Below are positions 10,201-18,541 of a DNA stretch of 64,000 nucleotides, in pieces. The notes below the pieces were generated by a model that was given only the letters and a program-made list of their open reading frames with translations, was not told the origin of the DNA and ran no database searches. The DNA is from Kuafuiihalomonas sp964473255. GTDB taxonomy: Bacteria > Myxococcota > Kuafuiibacteriia > Kuafuiibacteriales > Kuafuiibacteriaceae. The stretch's first letter is position 1. Each line of letters begins with the position of its first letter. The translations under genes were made by a program, and so were the position numbers. The stretch spans positions 13,980 to 77,979 of the forward strand of contig CAYYOT010000014.1 of the NCBI GenBank assembly GCA_964473255.1, read 5' to 3'.

Positions 10201-10395
10201 CGGCGCGACCTGACGTTCCTGTTCGAAACCGTCGACCGGCACGCGAGAGAGGGATTCTTCGTGGCCGCGCCTCGTTCGGGTGCCTGCGCATGGTGCGATT
10301 ATCGGCCGGTCTGCGGTCATCGGGAGGAGCAGCGGATCGAGCGGAAGTCCGGTGAGGGTCTGTCGGAACTTCGCCGGTTGCGGGAGATCCGATGA
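7276..10395 (+). CDS. addB: AddB-like subunit, PD-(D/E)XK nuclease with Fe-S cysteines
   Basis: Probable second subunit of an AddAB helicase-nuclease that resects double-strand breaks for RecA. From ATG 7276 it is 1039 aa. The middle carries GRVFDTVVVVGLAEGAFP, typical of AddB/Rep-like inactive helicase cores. The C-terminus has a PD-(D/E)XK nuclease with RGSIDLVEVDG and VTDYKTGRPP. One cysteine before it (FAACPYRFWL) and three after (SGACAWCDYRPVCGH) form the spaced 4Fe-4S clamp of AddB/Cas4 nucleases. The N-terminal Walker A is not canonical: VGGRTGERLESA lacks the GKT. Its last bases overlap addA (ATGA). An upstream in-frame start at 7144 was rejected because it would run into the preceding lipoprotein. 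Confidence 0.8.
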   Translation: MGRRVLCVGGRTGERLESARRFIEAHHAGRERWWVVSKSRRAADAFVRGMATDEPRLGLERASVTQWLSRSSPPWAPPFAEGLAADALTARAAMECASELRYFGPIAALPGFARALRATLRDLALFGSMDESLDRAGLPGRDLERLRSAVRSVHERHQLRMAHESLADVQPAHDVRGVVLLDVAVESPAHAEAMKRLLAECPFVFASSRGGVERDALVHVLDPDAVEEPIPPARPGSVTLRACRTEAQEGVEAVRFLLDRSRAGVPFDRMAVVVRTPVLHAAPVEEALRRADVPYVSSREARRPHPAGRALLALLRCAEDGLSARRFAEYLSFGQVPAAALEAEAHPSWLPAVDPDGQLAFGFSVPPSTPDDDALDGGLQVPLRWEQWLRDAAVVGSRDRWKRRLDGFLRELALQLRDRADETDRSRLESKRASVERLQRFAIPVIERLDGLAEPRTWGQWLDGLEDLATHALSDAVLVRQILAQLRPLDGVGPVSLFEVIQALEPRLSELRVEPSRDPYGKVLVAAPGDVRGRVFDTVVVVGLAEGAFPESYREDPLLPDDARQVLGLPGRDRQDHDERSLFDTAVESAERSVLLTYARRSGSRGRAQVPSAFFIEAVEVAQGLEALGEFTATARDRRPFGLEWELPVEPGDAIDPGEYDLTIAAQVHDGRAPSGVAAYLTAGLPSVQGRSGGAAGDASQSLILYRGLRRRSERWRSRWSPHDGYVAPSDEVHTPAPLPVLSPTGLQAFAACPYRFWLHSVLRLRAEEDLLGPERLEPLTRGSILHDVQFRFVRRCLELGRSPSTSPDLLEEAWRSARDRYREELAPAIPAVFDRDLEELRLDLRAWWRLVGESTDGYEPRHPELAFGLGPAGDEHDRASTPEPVELDGGHRVRGSIDLVEVDGRGRLRVTDYKTGRPPRGALVTIGHGEVLQPVIYGLAAERLLAATADDGRLAYCTLKHGLQVREIAIGERARRDLTFLFETVDRHAREGFFVAAPRSGACAWCDYRPVCGHREEQRIERKSGEGLSELRRLREIR

Positions 10396-13300
10396 GCGAC
10401 GCCGACGCTCGACGCCGGATTCGCGAGGACTTTTCCTGCGGCTTTCTCGTCGAGGCGGCCGCAGGAACCGGGAAGACCCAATGCTTCGTCGAGCGGATCG
10501 TCTCCGGGCTTCGACAGGGCCGCTTCGTGGCTGGTCAGGTCGCGGCGGTCACGTTCACTCGGAAGGCGGCCGGGGAGCTTCGGCTACGGGTTCGGACCGA
10601 GCTATCCCGGGCTCTCGGGTCGGCTGACGGCGAAGAGAAGAGCCGGCTCCGGAGTGCGCTTCTTCATCTGTCGGAGGCCCACATCGGCACGATTCACGGT
10701 TTTTGCGCCGAGATCCTCCGACGCCATCCGGTGGAGGCCGGCATCGACCCAGCATTTCGAGAGATCGATGAAGAGGAAGCGCAGCAGCTCTTGGGGCGGG
10801 CGTTCGATCGTTGGTTCGAGGGGCGCCTCGCCGATCCTCCGCCGGGTCTGAAGCGCGTCCTGGCCCGCACCGAGGTCGACGATCGACCCGTCCGTGAAAG
10901 GCTGATGCAAGCCGTCACCGATCTGGCGGAGGTGCGTGACCTCGACGCGCCGTGGGCGCTGGTCGACGCGTCCCTCCTCGAGGAGGCTCGCGTCCTCGCG
11001 GCCGACGTCGCGGCCCTCGCACCGGACGTCGCCGCCGGCCGTCCACGCCAGGCGTACAAGCTTGGATTCATGCGTGCGGAGCTCCTGGTCGAGGTGGCGG
11101 AGCGCTGGGCACGTTCCGATGGTCACGAGGCGCTTTCCGAAGACGAGCTCGAAGCCGACCTCGTGTGGCTCGCGGGCAGGCTTCGGCCAGCCCGGGACCT
11201 TCGAGGCACCTGGAGCGAAGATCTCAGCGGACCCAAGCTCGAGGCTTCGTACAACACTCTGCTCGCGCGACTCGGTGCATTCCGCGATCGGGCCAACACC
11301 CGGCTGGCCCCCCTCCTGCAGCGAGAGCTTCGCGACGTGGTCGAGGCTTATCGTTGTCTTCAGCACGCGTCGGGGACGGTCGACCACCTCGACCTCCTGC
11401 TCCACACGCGCAGACTGTTGGTCGAGCATCCTGACGTACGGCGAACCGAGGCCGCGCGTTTCGCCTTCATCGGAATCGATGAGCTTCAGGATACCGATCC
11501 CGTGCAGACGGAGCTGATGCTCTTGCTCAGTCAGCGTGAGTTCGAGGGAAGCTCGTGGCGAGACGTGCGACCCGACCCTGGCCGGCTTTTCTTGGTCGGC
11601 GACCCCAAGCAAGCCATCTACGGATTCCGTCGCGCCACGATGGAGCTCTACCTCGCGCTACGGACGCATCTGCTGGCGCGTGGTCTGGAGCGTTTGGAGC
11701 TGAGGCGGAGTTTTCGGGCGCGGGGACCGATCCAGCGCCTGGTGAACCGCGTGTTCGAGCCGGTCTTCGGCGCACCCGACGAACCGCAGCCTTCCCAGCC
11801 GGGCTACGTGCCCCTGGAGGGCGGCGACGAGGACCGGCCGGAGCTCCCTTCGATCGCCGTGCTCGCGGCCCCGCAGCCCTGGGGAAAGCAGGGCCGGGTC
11901 ACTCTTCAGGCCCACGGGGACTCGTCTGCTCGATCGATCGTCGGCTTCGTCGACTGGCTTCTTCATCGGAGTGGGTTCCAAGTTCGATCGCGGCCGGGCC
12001 CTCGCTCGAGTGACGGCTGGCGGCCGGTCGAGGCCAAGGACGTCGCGGTGCTGTTTCGCTCCGTCCGATCGTTTTCGACCTGGGGACCCGACCCCGCGAA
12101 GATCGTGGCTGACGGTCTTCAGGAGCACGGGATACGCTCGTCGCTGCTCGGCCGAACTCGGCTTGCCGACCGGGATGAGGTCGAGGCCGTTCGCACCGCT
12201 CTCCACGCCCTGGAATGGCCCAGCGAGCCTTTGTGGGTCTACGGAGTGCTGACGGGACCGCTCTTCGCGCTGACCCCGTTCGAGGTGCACCGCTACCTCC
12301 GGCGTCATGGGCACTTGATGCCGTATCGGGCCGGTGAACCGGCCGAGGATCGGGACGATCAGCCGGCGGGCGAACGTGACGCGCTCGACGAGCTTCGGTC
12401 GGTCGAGGAGGCCCTGTTGGTGCTCGAGAAATTGAGCCGCGAGCGGAACGCACGACCCGTTGCCGAAACGGTCGTCGAGCTTCTGCTGATCACCGGAGCC
12501 ATGACTGGCTTCGCCCACGAGCCCGCCGGCACCGAGGTCGTGGCCAACGTGGAGCGGGTGATCGCGCTGGCGCGATCCTTCGAGCAGCGAAGTCCTGGCG
12601 GCATCCGTGGCTTTTTGGAGCTCTTGGACCGGGCCCGAGAGAGCAGCAGCGTCCAGCGCGCCCAGGCCGAGCATGGTGAGGGCGTTCAGATCAGTAACGC
12701 CCACAGAATCAAGGGTCTCGAGGCTCCGGTGGTGATCTTGGCCGACGCACGAAAGTCGCGGTGGTCGCGGGCGGATCGCTTCATCGACGTGGCGCGAAAG
12801 ATGGCCGCCATCGAGCTCGTGGGATGCCGACCCCGCGAGCTCGACCACGTGGAGCCGCAGCTGAACCTGCAGTCACTCGCCGAAGAAGATCGCCTGGCCT
12901 ACGTCGCCGCGACGCGGGCTCGCGACCTGTTGGTCGTCACCGGTTCCGGCACCGGTTGGTCGGACCTCGGAATCGACCAGAGCTGGTTTGGTCCATTTCA
13001 CACCGCCATCTATCCCGACCCGCAGACGGTTCCGACGACGACGGACGCGTGGGGCAGTGACCCGGCCGCGCCCAGCACCGTCGACGACCCACCGGCGGGA
13101 TCTCGTTTTCACCGGCCGATCGTGGCCGGGGCGTACGGGCTGGACGCGCAAACGCCCTACGTCTGGATCAGCTGTGCGCACGCCCGGGTCCAGCCGCAGC
13201 CTCTGCGTGGACTGGAGCGCGAGGATGCGCTGAACCCCCAGGGCGCGGAAGCCGACGTTTCGTTCGAACGACGCACAGCTTGGCGGAAGAAACTGGCTAC

Positions 13301-13853
13301 GTCGCAAGTCAACGGGCGACAGCCGCAGGAACGGCTTGTCCGGGCTTCGAACACCTTCGAGAGTCCTCCCGACACGACGGTGCGCGTGCGGCGGGAGTCG
13401 GTGCCGCGGGCGCCGGGCCGGCCCACGGGCGCTCGGTTTGGTCAGCTCGTGCACGATTTGCTCTCCACCCGCCCGTGGGATCTCGCGCTCGATTCGCTGT
13501 CCGAGCACGCTCGTCTGCTCGGGCGCCCGCTCCGCGCGACGCCTGAGGAAGCGGTCGCGGCCGGAGAGGCGGTGCGCCGACTCCTCGAGTCACCCTGGGG
13601 CTCGGAGATCGCTGGCGCGACCGAAGTAGCGACCGAGATGCCCATCGTTTTTCGTACCGACGTCGGCGAGGTGATGGACGGTGTGATCGACCTCCTCTAC
13701 CGTTTCCAGGATCGATGGACGGTCGTCGAGTACAAGACCGGTCGCATCACCGAGGAGTCCGACGAGCGGGCCGTTCACCAGGTCCAATGGTATGTGGAGG
13801 CGGTGCGCAAAGTGGTCGACCGGCCGGTTCGGGGCGTGGTCCTTCGGATTTGA
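10392..13853 (+). CDS. addA: AddA-like UvrD/RecB-family helicase-nuclease
   Basis: ATP-dependent SF1A helicase fused to a C-terminal RecB-type nuclease, 1153 aa. Walker A is AAAGTGKT (about residues 18-25). Motif Ia is VTFTRKAAGELRLR, motif II FIGIDELQDTDPVQ, motif III FLVGDPKQAIYGFRRA, and motif VI VAATRARDLLVVTG. The nuclease end shows EVMDGVIDLL and VVEYKTGRI with a downstream QVQWYVEAV helix, the usual D-ExK arrangement. ATG 10392 overlaps the addB stop, implying coupled translation. With addB it most likely forms the recombination-initiating nuclease in place of RecBCD; no recD is visible. Confidence 0.87.
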   Translation: MSDADARRRIREDFSCGFLVEAAAGTGKTQCFVERIVSGLRQGRFVAGQVAAVTFTRKAAGELRLRVRTELSRALGSADGEEKSRLRSALLHLSEAHIGTIHGFCAEILRRHPVEAGIDPAFREIDEEEAQQLLGRAFDRWFEGRLADPPPGLKRVLARTEVDDRPVRERLMQAVTDLAEVRDLDAPWALVDASLLEEARVLAADVAALAPDVAAGRPRQAYKLGFMRAELLVEVAERWARSDGHEALSEDELEADLVWLAGRLRPARDLRGTWSEDLSGPKLEASYNTLLARLGAFRDRANTRLAPLLQRELRDVVEAYRCLQHASGTVDHLDLLLHTRRLLVEHPDVRRTEAARFAFIGIDELQDTDPVQTELMLLLSQREFEGSSWRDVRPDPGRLFLVGDPKQAIYGFRRATMELYLALRTHLLARGLERLELRRSFRARGPIQRLVNRVFEPVFGAPDEPQPSQPGYVPLEGGDEDRPELPSIAVLAAPQPWGKQGRVTLQAHGDSSARSIVGFVDWLLHRSGFQVRSRPGPRSSDGWRPVEAKDVAVLFRSVRSFSTWGPDPAKIVADGLQEHGIRSSLLGRTRLADRDEVEAVRTALHALEWPSEPLWVYGVLTGPLFALTPFEVHRYLRRHGHLMPYRAGEPAEDRDDQPAGERDALDELRSVEEALLVLEKLSRERNARPVAETVVELLLITGAMTGFAHEPAGTEVVANVERVIALARSFEQRSPGGIRGFLELLDRARESSSVQRAQAEHGEGVQISNAHRIKGLEAPVVILADARKSRWSRADRFIDVARKMAAIELVGCRPRELDHVEPQLNLQSLAEEDRLAYVAATRARDLLVVTGSGTGWSDLGIDQSWFGPFHTAIYPDPQTVPTTTDAWGSDPAAPSTVDDPPAGSRFHRPIVAGAYGLDAQTPYVWISCAHARVQPQPLRGLEREDALNPQGAEADVSFERRTAWRKKLATSQVNGRQPQERLVRASNTFESPPDTTVRVRRESVPRAPGRPTGARFGQLVHDLLSTRPWDLALDSLSEHARLLGRPLRATPEEAVAAGEAVRRLLESPWGSEIAGATEVATEMPIVFRTDVGEVMDGVIDLLYRFQDRWTVVEYKTGRITEESDERAVHQVQWYVEAVRKVVDRPVRGVVLRI

Positions 13854-13854
13854 C

Positions 13855-14571
13855 TCAGGCGTCGAGCGAGCGGGCTTCGACCTCGCGGTCGGAGAAGAGC
13901 GGACCCTGCGCCCACTTGATTCCGAGCTGCCGGGCAACCTCCATGTGTCGGAGTGACTGCACGCCTTCGATCACGGTGGCGATGTCCTTGGCCGCAGCAA
14001 AATTCACGAGTCCTTGCAGCAGCACCTCGTAACATGCGTCGGCTTCGAGCCGCCAAAACCATCGGCGGTCGAACTTGATGAACTGGCAGGAATCGAGGAG
14101 GTCGAAGGAAAAGAGGCTGCGTGGCCCGCCGACGTCGTCCAGAGCGCAGCGAACCCCGATGCGCTCCATGTCGTTGAGGAACGACTGCACGGAAGCCAGA
14201 TTGTCTGCACTGTGATTCTCCACGATCTCGAGAACGATACCCGAGTCCGTCTGGAAGACGTCGATCCAGTGCTGGATTTGATACGACTCGAGAAACCCGT
14301 GCGGGTCGAGATTCATGAACAGAGGAAGGTCACTGGGCCGATTGGCAAGCTGAAGCGCCTTGAGCCGCGACTCGAGAGTGAAGAGGAGCGTTCGGTCGTC
14401 GCGAAGAGCACCGAAAACCAAGTTCGGGGCCACGTCTTCGCCGTCGACGTTGAATCGTGCCAACGCTTCGTAGGCGACCACGTCGTTCGTATCGAGGTCG
14501 ATCAGGGGATGATAGGCGCACCCGAGCCGATTGCGATCGAGAAGGTGAATGACGCGAGCCTTGAGCGGCAT
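13855..14571 (-). CDS. EAL-domain protein, probable cyclic-di-GMP phosphodiesterase
   Basis: A stand-alone EAL domain of 238 aa. The motif YEALARF (Glu35) is intact. Other catalytic positions can be matched: LFMNLDP (Asn), VLEIVEN (Glu), CALDDVGG (the Asp pair, with the canonical DDFGTG loop altered to DDVGGPRS), FIKFDRR (Lys) and TVIEGVQ (Glu). It may therefore hydrolyse c-di-GMP, though loop 6 is unusual. I chose ATG 14571 because GGGGTGG precedes it and the domain begins at once; in-frame starts exist at 14631 (ATG) and 14667 (TTG). It is convergent with addA and 103 bases from the DUF2007 gene on the same strand. Confidence 0.8.
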   Translation of the reverse strand: MPLKARVIHLLDRNRLGCAYHPLIDLDTNDVVAYEALARFNVDGEDVAPNLVFGALRDDRTLLFTLESRLKALQLANRPSDLPLFMNLDPHGFLESYQIQHWIDVFQTDSGIVLEIVENHSADNLASVQSFLNDMERIGVRCALDDVGGPRSLFSFDLLDSCQFIKFDRRWFWRLEADACYEVLLQGLVNFAAAKDIATVIEGVQSLRHMEVARQLGIKWAQGPLFSDREVEARSLDA

Positions 14572-14674
14572 GGCCACCCCGCGGCGGCGGAGCGACGCTT
14601 GGGGAGATAGAGCAGCCCCGCGACTCGGCATGGTTGCACTGTACGGTGAGTCTTCGCGCGGTATCAACGAGGGA

Positions 14675-14986
14675 CTATACGTCGCGCTCCTCGCCCTCGG
14701 GAGCGAGCCCCACGGCGCCTTGCTCGGGTTCTTCCGATGTCAGCGACAGCCGACCGTCCGGCTCCTTGGCGAGCGCGGACAGGACCTCTCGAGCCTCATC
14801 CTGGTCTTTCGTCTCCACCCAGACCTCCACCCCTCGACCCCCGTACATTCCGAGGTTCTCGTTGTGCACCTCGGAACGGAGACCGTGGCTCTCCAGGACC
14901 GAGCGGACGAAATGCGCTTCGAAGACGTGGGGCGCCGAGTAGATGAGGGTATATCGCGACTGGGGCACGGCAGCATCATTCAGCAT
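14675..14986 (-). CDS. DUF2007-type small protein
   Basis: A 103-residue cytosolic protein. The segment YTLIYSAPHVFEAHFVRSVL followed by ESHGLRSEVHNENLG and VEVWVETKDQDEARE matches the ferredoxin-like DUF2007 fold (putative signal-transducing protein), where a short helix-strand unit starts with a residue-source pattern and ends in an EAxxxL helix. The C-terminal 25 residues are acidic and probably disordered. It precedes the EAL gene on the same strand and may be co-transcribed with it. Biochemical role is unknown for the family. Confidence 0.7.
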   Translation of the reverse strand: MLNDAAVPQSRYTLIYSAPHVFEAHFVRSVLESHGLRSEVHNENLGMYGGRGVEVWVETKDQDEAREVLSALAKEPDGRLSLTSEEPEQGAVGLAPEGEERDV

Positions 14987-15081
14987 GACGGATGGCGGAC
15001 GGTCCAGCGTCCACGGGTTCTCGGAGGCTTCGCCCCCCCCCAGTCCGGGGGTCGGGGGTCGGCCGTGCTACGGTGGAGGCG

Positions 15082-15705
15082 ATGAAGCCGCTCTTCATCG
15101 GGATCGCGGGAGGCACGGGTGCCGGGAAGACCACCATGGCCCAGGCGCTTTCCGAGGCCGCCGAGGGCAGCGCGTCCGTGATCGAGCACGACGCGTACTA
15201 CCGTGACCGATCGGGGTTGCCGCAGGCCGAACGCGACGCGATCAACTACGACCACCCCGAGGCGCTCGAGAACGAGCTGTTGGCGGAGCACCTGGACGCC
15301 CTTTGTTCCGGGCACGCCATCGATCGACCGACCTACGACTACTTCAGTCACACGCGCCGAGCGGCGACCGTACGCGTCGACCCCGCTCCGGTGATCATCG
15401 TGGAGGGTATTCTGGTACTGGCGGTACCCGATCTGCGGGACCGCTTTCAGCTGAAGATCTTCGTGCAGACCGACCCGGACCTACGGGTGCTCCGACGCGT
15501 GGCGCGCGACCTGGCCGAGCGGGCGCGAAGCTTCGACGATTTTCGGAGGCAGTACCTGAAGACGGTGCGCCCGATGCACGATGCTTTCGTCGAGCCGTCG
15601 AAGCGCTACGCAGATGTCATCATCCCCGAAGGCGGGTCGAACCCGATCGCCATCGAGCTCCTAGCCAACCACGTTCGTGCTCACGTCGCCGGTTGGGACG
15701 GCTGA
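15082..15705 (+). CDS. udk: Uridine kinase
   Basis: Phosphorylates uridine and cytidine to the monophosphates in pyrimidine salvage. The P-loop GIAGGTGAGKTT spans residues 7-18. The nucleoside-binding segments YDHPEA and DRPTYDYFSHTR and the family hallmark VIIVEGILVL follow in order. The length (207 aa) is standard. ATG 15082 follows GGTGGAG, a reasonable ribosome-binding site. The gene is divergent from the DUF2007 gene and convergent with the FAD reductase gene. Confidence 0.95.
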   Translation: MKPLFIGIAGGTGAGKTTMAQALSEAAEGSASVIEHDAYYRDRSGLPQAERDAINYDHPEALENELLAEHLDALCSGHAIDRPTYDYFSHTRRAATVRVDPAPVIIVEGILVLAVPDLRDRFQLKIFVQTDPDLRVLRRVARDLAERARSFDDFRRQYLKTVRPMHDAFVEPSKRYADVIIPEGGSNPIAIELLANHVRAHVAGWDG

Positions 15706-16862
15706 GCCGGCGTGCTCCGGGTCCAGCGGGCAAGCGTCTCCGGAATCGCGGGAAACAAAGCCGACGTTCGAACCAGACCTTCGGCCAGGCCCGGACGCCA
15801 AAGGATGGCCTGAAGACCGCCGGCGATCCGCATGCGGGTTGTGAACGTGCGACGAAACGTGCGGTGCCAGGCTCGAGCCGCGTCCTCCGGACGGCGGTTC
15901 TCGACGAGGATGTGGGCCAGATGCCGCGCTCCTTCGAGCGCCATGGCCTGGCCGTCTCCGACCAAGGGCGGGATGACGGCGGCGGCGTCGCCCACGCGGA
16001 ACACCGGTCGACCTCCCTCGGGTCCGCCGAGTGGCTGCATGCGGCCGAGATCGATCGCGGCCACGCTGAGCGTCTCACGGTCGGGTAGTGGCGCGAGACG
16101 CGACAAGCGGTCGGCCAGGACGGGATGGGCGTCCGCCATGGCGTTCGCGATGGACGTCCATGAGCGGTCCTGTTGCGTCTTCAGCCACGACGTTCGGAGG
16201 AGGCAGCACACGTTCATGACGCCATCCTCTACGTGGCTCATCCCGCAGTAGCCCCCGGAAAAGACATGAATCTCCACGTGGCCCTCGAGCGTCCGGTCGA
16301 GCTGTGGGTCCCTCGCTCGGTGATGCCGCTTGAAGGCGGCGTACGCTTTCGTCGGTGGGGCGGCGGCGGGATCGATGCTGCGGTCTACGCGCCGGTGCCG
16401 ACCGTGGGCGGCGACGATCGTCTGGGCGTGAAGCTGGCCTCCACCGTTCAGATGAACGGTCGTCGTTTCGTCGCCAGACTCGAAGCCGTGAACCTCGGCG
16501 GTCAGCGTCGTCGCGCCCTCCGCTTCGGCGCGGCGCCAGAGGAGAGCATCGAGCGCCCGCCGGGAGAGGCCGAGACCCGCGCCCGGAAGCGAAAACGCAG
16601 CGGTCGCGCCCGATGGGCCGGCGAATCGCGCCCGCTCGATCGACGGGGCGCCGGCGGACGCCACCGCCGAAAGAAGGCCGAGACCCTCGAGAGCGTCGCG
16701 ACTCTCCGGCGACAGGAACTCTCCGCAGAGCTTGTCTCGGGGCACGGGCATCTTGTCGACGAGACATACGCGCGCTCCGGCGCGACGCAGATGGATGGCC
16801 GTTGCCGAGCCGGCCAGCCCGCCCCCGATGACGGCGAAGTCGAAGCGGTCGGCTAGGGACAA
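15681..16862 (-). CDS. FAD-dependent oxidoreductase, geranylgeranyl-reductase/halogenase-like
   Basis: Flavoprotein of the GGR/PHBH superfamily, 393 aa. It opens with DFAVIGGGLAGSATAIHLRR (dinucleotide fold), has the DKMPVPRDKLCGEFLSP segment characteristic of geranylgeranyl-reductase-like enzymes, and a second FAD motif RVGDAAAVIPPLVGDGQAMA. The start is a TTG at 16862 inside the last codons of the upstream type III PKS gene; GGAGGGGG sits about 9 bases before it, so translation is probably coupled. A longer reading frame exists upstream but lies antisense-free inside the PKS gene in another frame and is not coding. Paired with the PKS it probably reduces or oxidises the polyketide product. 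The substrate is inferred only. Confidence 0.83.
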   Translation of the reverse strand: MSLADRFDFAVIGGGLAGSATAIHLRRAGARVCLVDKMPVPRDKLCGEFLSPESRDALEGLGLLSAVASAGAPSIERARFAGPSGATAAFSLPGAGLGLSRRALDALLWRRAEAEGATTLTAEVHGFESGDETTTVHLNGGGQLHAQTIVAAHGRHRRVDRSIDPAAAPPTKAYAAFKRHHRARDPQLDRTLEGHVEIHVFSGGYCGMSHVEDGVMNVCCLLRTSWLKTQQDRSWTSIANAMADAHPVLADRLSRLAPLPDRETLSVAAIDLGRMQPLGGPEGGRPVFRVGDAAAVIPPLVGDGQAMALEGARHLAHILVENRRPEDAARAWHRTFRRTFTTRMRIAGGLQAILWRPGLAEGLVRTSALFPAIPETLARWTRSTPAQPSQPAT

Positions 16863-17941
16863 AACGTGGCCCCCTCCAGAGTGAGTCCGGGTCCAAACCC
16901 GAGGGCGGCGACCCGCCCGCCCTGTCGTTCGAAGACCTGTTTGAGCACGAACAGGATCGTAGCGCTGCTCATGTTGCCGTAGTCGCGGAGGACCTGCCTC
17001 GAGGCTTCGAGCTCGGGTAGGTCGAGGGCGTTCTCGACGGCGTCCAGGATTCGGCGCCCACCGGGATGGACGGCCCAGGCCAGATCGCTTCCGCGCACCC
17101 AGCCCGAAGGCCCAGACTTCGCGAAGAGCTCGTCGACGAAGGCGGGTGCTTCCGATTCGAGATGGCGGGGCACGTCCGCGGACAGGCGCATGACGAAGCC
17201 GTGGTCGCCTATGTGCCAGCTCATCTGGTCTTCGGTGTCGTCGGTGAGGCGCGACGCCGTGGCGACCACGCGGGCCCGATGCTCGGCTCGACCTTGGCCG
17301 TAGACCGCGGCGGCGGCGCCATCGGCGAAGAGGAGGTTCGCGACCAAGGTGTCGGTGTCCTCCCCTTTTTGCATGTGCAGGGTGCACAGCTCGACGGCGA
17401 CCTGCAGGACCGTGGCTTCGGGATGGGCGCGCACGATATCGTCGGAGGTGCGGATGCCGTTGAAGCCGGCGTAGCAGCCCATGAATCCGATCAGCGTACG
17501 CCGGACGTCGGGCGAAAGACCGAGCGACTTCACAAGTGCCTGGTCGGGCCCGGGCGCAAACAAACCGGTGCACGTGGTGAGGACGAGGTGGGTGATCTCG
17601 TCGGGCGCGACGCTGGCCTCGTCGAGCGCTCGGCGCGCGGCGATTTCCGCTAGGGGTACGGCTTCCCGCTCGAAGACCTCGAGCCGCTTCCGGGTCGACG
17701 GAAAGGGATCCATGTCCCAGGACGGCGGATAGAAGGAAAACGTCGTCGGCTCGAGGGAGGCGTGGTCATCGAGCACGGTGTGCCGATGCTCGATGCCGGT
17801 GCGTCCGGCCATCCGGTGGATGACGGCGGAGCGACGCCCTCCCCCCACGTGGGCCAGGAAGTCGGCGCTGCGGGCCTGCGGCACGCGGATGGAGGGCACG
17901 GCCGTCCCGAGACCCAGGAGCTGCGTCGCCAGAGGGCGCAT
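16853..17941 (-). CDS. Type III polyketide synthase (chalcone/stilbene synthase family)
   Basis: Homodimeric ketosynthase that extends an acyl-CoA with malonyl-CoA and cyclises it to a pyrone or resorcinol. The catalytic triad is clear: Cys156 in GFMGCYAGFNG, His292 in WAVHPGG and Asn323 in YGNMSSATILFVL. The GFGPG cyclisation loop is also present (ALGFGPGLTLEG). From ATG 17941 it is 362 aa, a normal bacterial size; a GTG lies one codon upstream. It overlaps the FAD oxidoreductase start by 10 bases. Bacterial type III PKS genes are often paired with such a reductase and a methyltransferase; no methyltransferase or UbiA prenyltransferase gene lies nearby here. Confidence 0.92.
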   Translation of the reverse strand: MRPLATQLLGLGTAVPSIRVPQARSADFLAHVGGGRRSAVIHRMAGRTGIEHRHTVLDDHASLEPTTFSFYPPSWDMDPFPSTRKRLEVFEREAVPLAEIAARRALDEASVAPDEITHLVLTTCTGLFAPGPDQALVKSLGLSPDVRRTLIGFMGCYAGFNGIRTSDDIVRAHPEATVLQVAVELCTLHMQKGEDTDTLVANLLFADGAAAAVYGQGRAEHRARVVATASRLTDDTEDQMSWHIGDHGFVMRLSADVPRHLESEAPAFVDELFAKSGPSGWVRGSDLAWAVHPGGRRILDAVENALDLPELEASRQVLRDYGNMSSATILFVLKQVFERQGGRVAALGFGPGLTLEGATFCP

Positions 17942-18058
17942 CACCCGCGGACCACAACCGGTTCGATCCTGAAGGTCCACCGAAGGTGCGCCGTTGAGGC
18001 CAGAGTTCAGGAGTTTTCGCAGTCCATTGCGCCGCTCCGATGATGGTAGCGTGCATCC

Positions 18059-18505
18059 GTGCAACTCGACGTGCGCGCGGCCACGGCAGACGAGCTCTCG
18101 ACCTGTCTGGCGATCCGGGAAGAGGTCTTCATTCGGGAGCAGCAGGTTCCGCGCGAGCTCGAAGTCGACGGTCGCGACGACGAGTGCTGGCACTGGCTCG
18201 CATGGGTGGGGGAGCACCCGGTCGGCACCGCGCGCGCCCGCTTGGTCCGGCCCCCGGGGACGGCCAAGGTCGAACGGGTGGCGATCCGAACACCCCAGCG
18301 CGGGCTGGGCTACGGCCACGAGCTCATGGCCGCAATCGAGAAGGACCTCCGCGCCGAGGGACTGAAGCGCATCGTCCTCGCCGCCCAGGCGTCGGCCGTC
18401 CCGTTCTACGTGCGTCGGGGCTACGTCACCGAGGGCGAGATGTTCCTGGAAGCCGGCATCGAGCACCGAACCATGGCGCTGGACCTCACCGACAAAGACG
18501 CGTGA
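18059..18505 (+). CDS. GNAT family N-acetyltransferase (ElaA-like)
   Basis: A 148-residue acetyl-CoA-dependent acyltransferase. It begins with the ElaA-like pattern CLAIREEVFIREQQVP, and the core has VERVAIRTPQRGLGYGHEL, where QRGLGYG is the pyrophosphate loop of acetyl-CoA binding. The end is typical: AVPFYVRRGYVTEGEMFLE. It starts with GTG 18059 and stands divergent from the polyketide synthase. The substrate amine is not predictable. Confidence 0.88.
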   Translation: MQLDVRAATADELSTCLAIREEVFIREQQVPRELEVDGRDDECWHWLAWVGEHPVGTARARLVRPPGTAKVERVAIRTPQRGLGYGHELMAAIEKDLRAEGLKRIVLAAQASAVPFYVRRGYVTEGEMFLEAGIEHRTMALDLTDKDA

Positions 18506-18541
18506 CGACACCGCGCCGCCCTGCTAGTCTCCCGAGTCCAC

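Noticed and set aside
15681..17573. Upstream extension of the FAD reductase frame to 630 residues
   Set aside because: The extra residues overlap the PKS catalytic region in another frame and are Arg/Pro-rich; the TTG at 16862 with a ribosome-binding site gives a normal enzyme.
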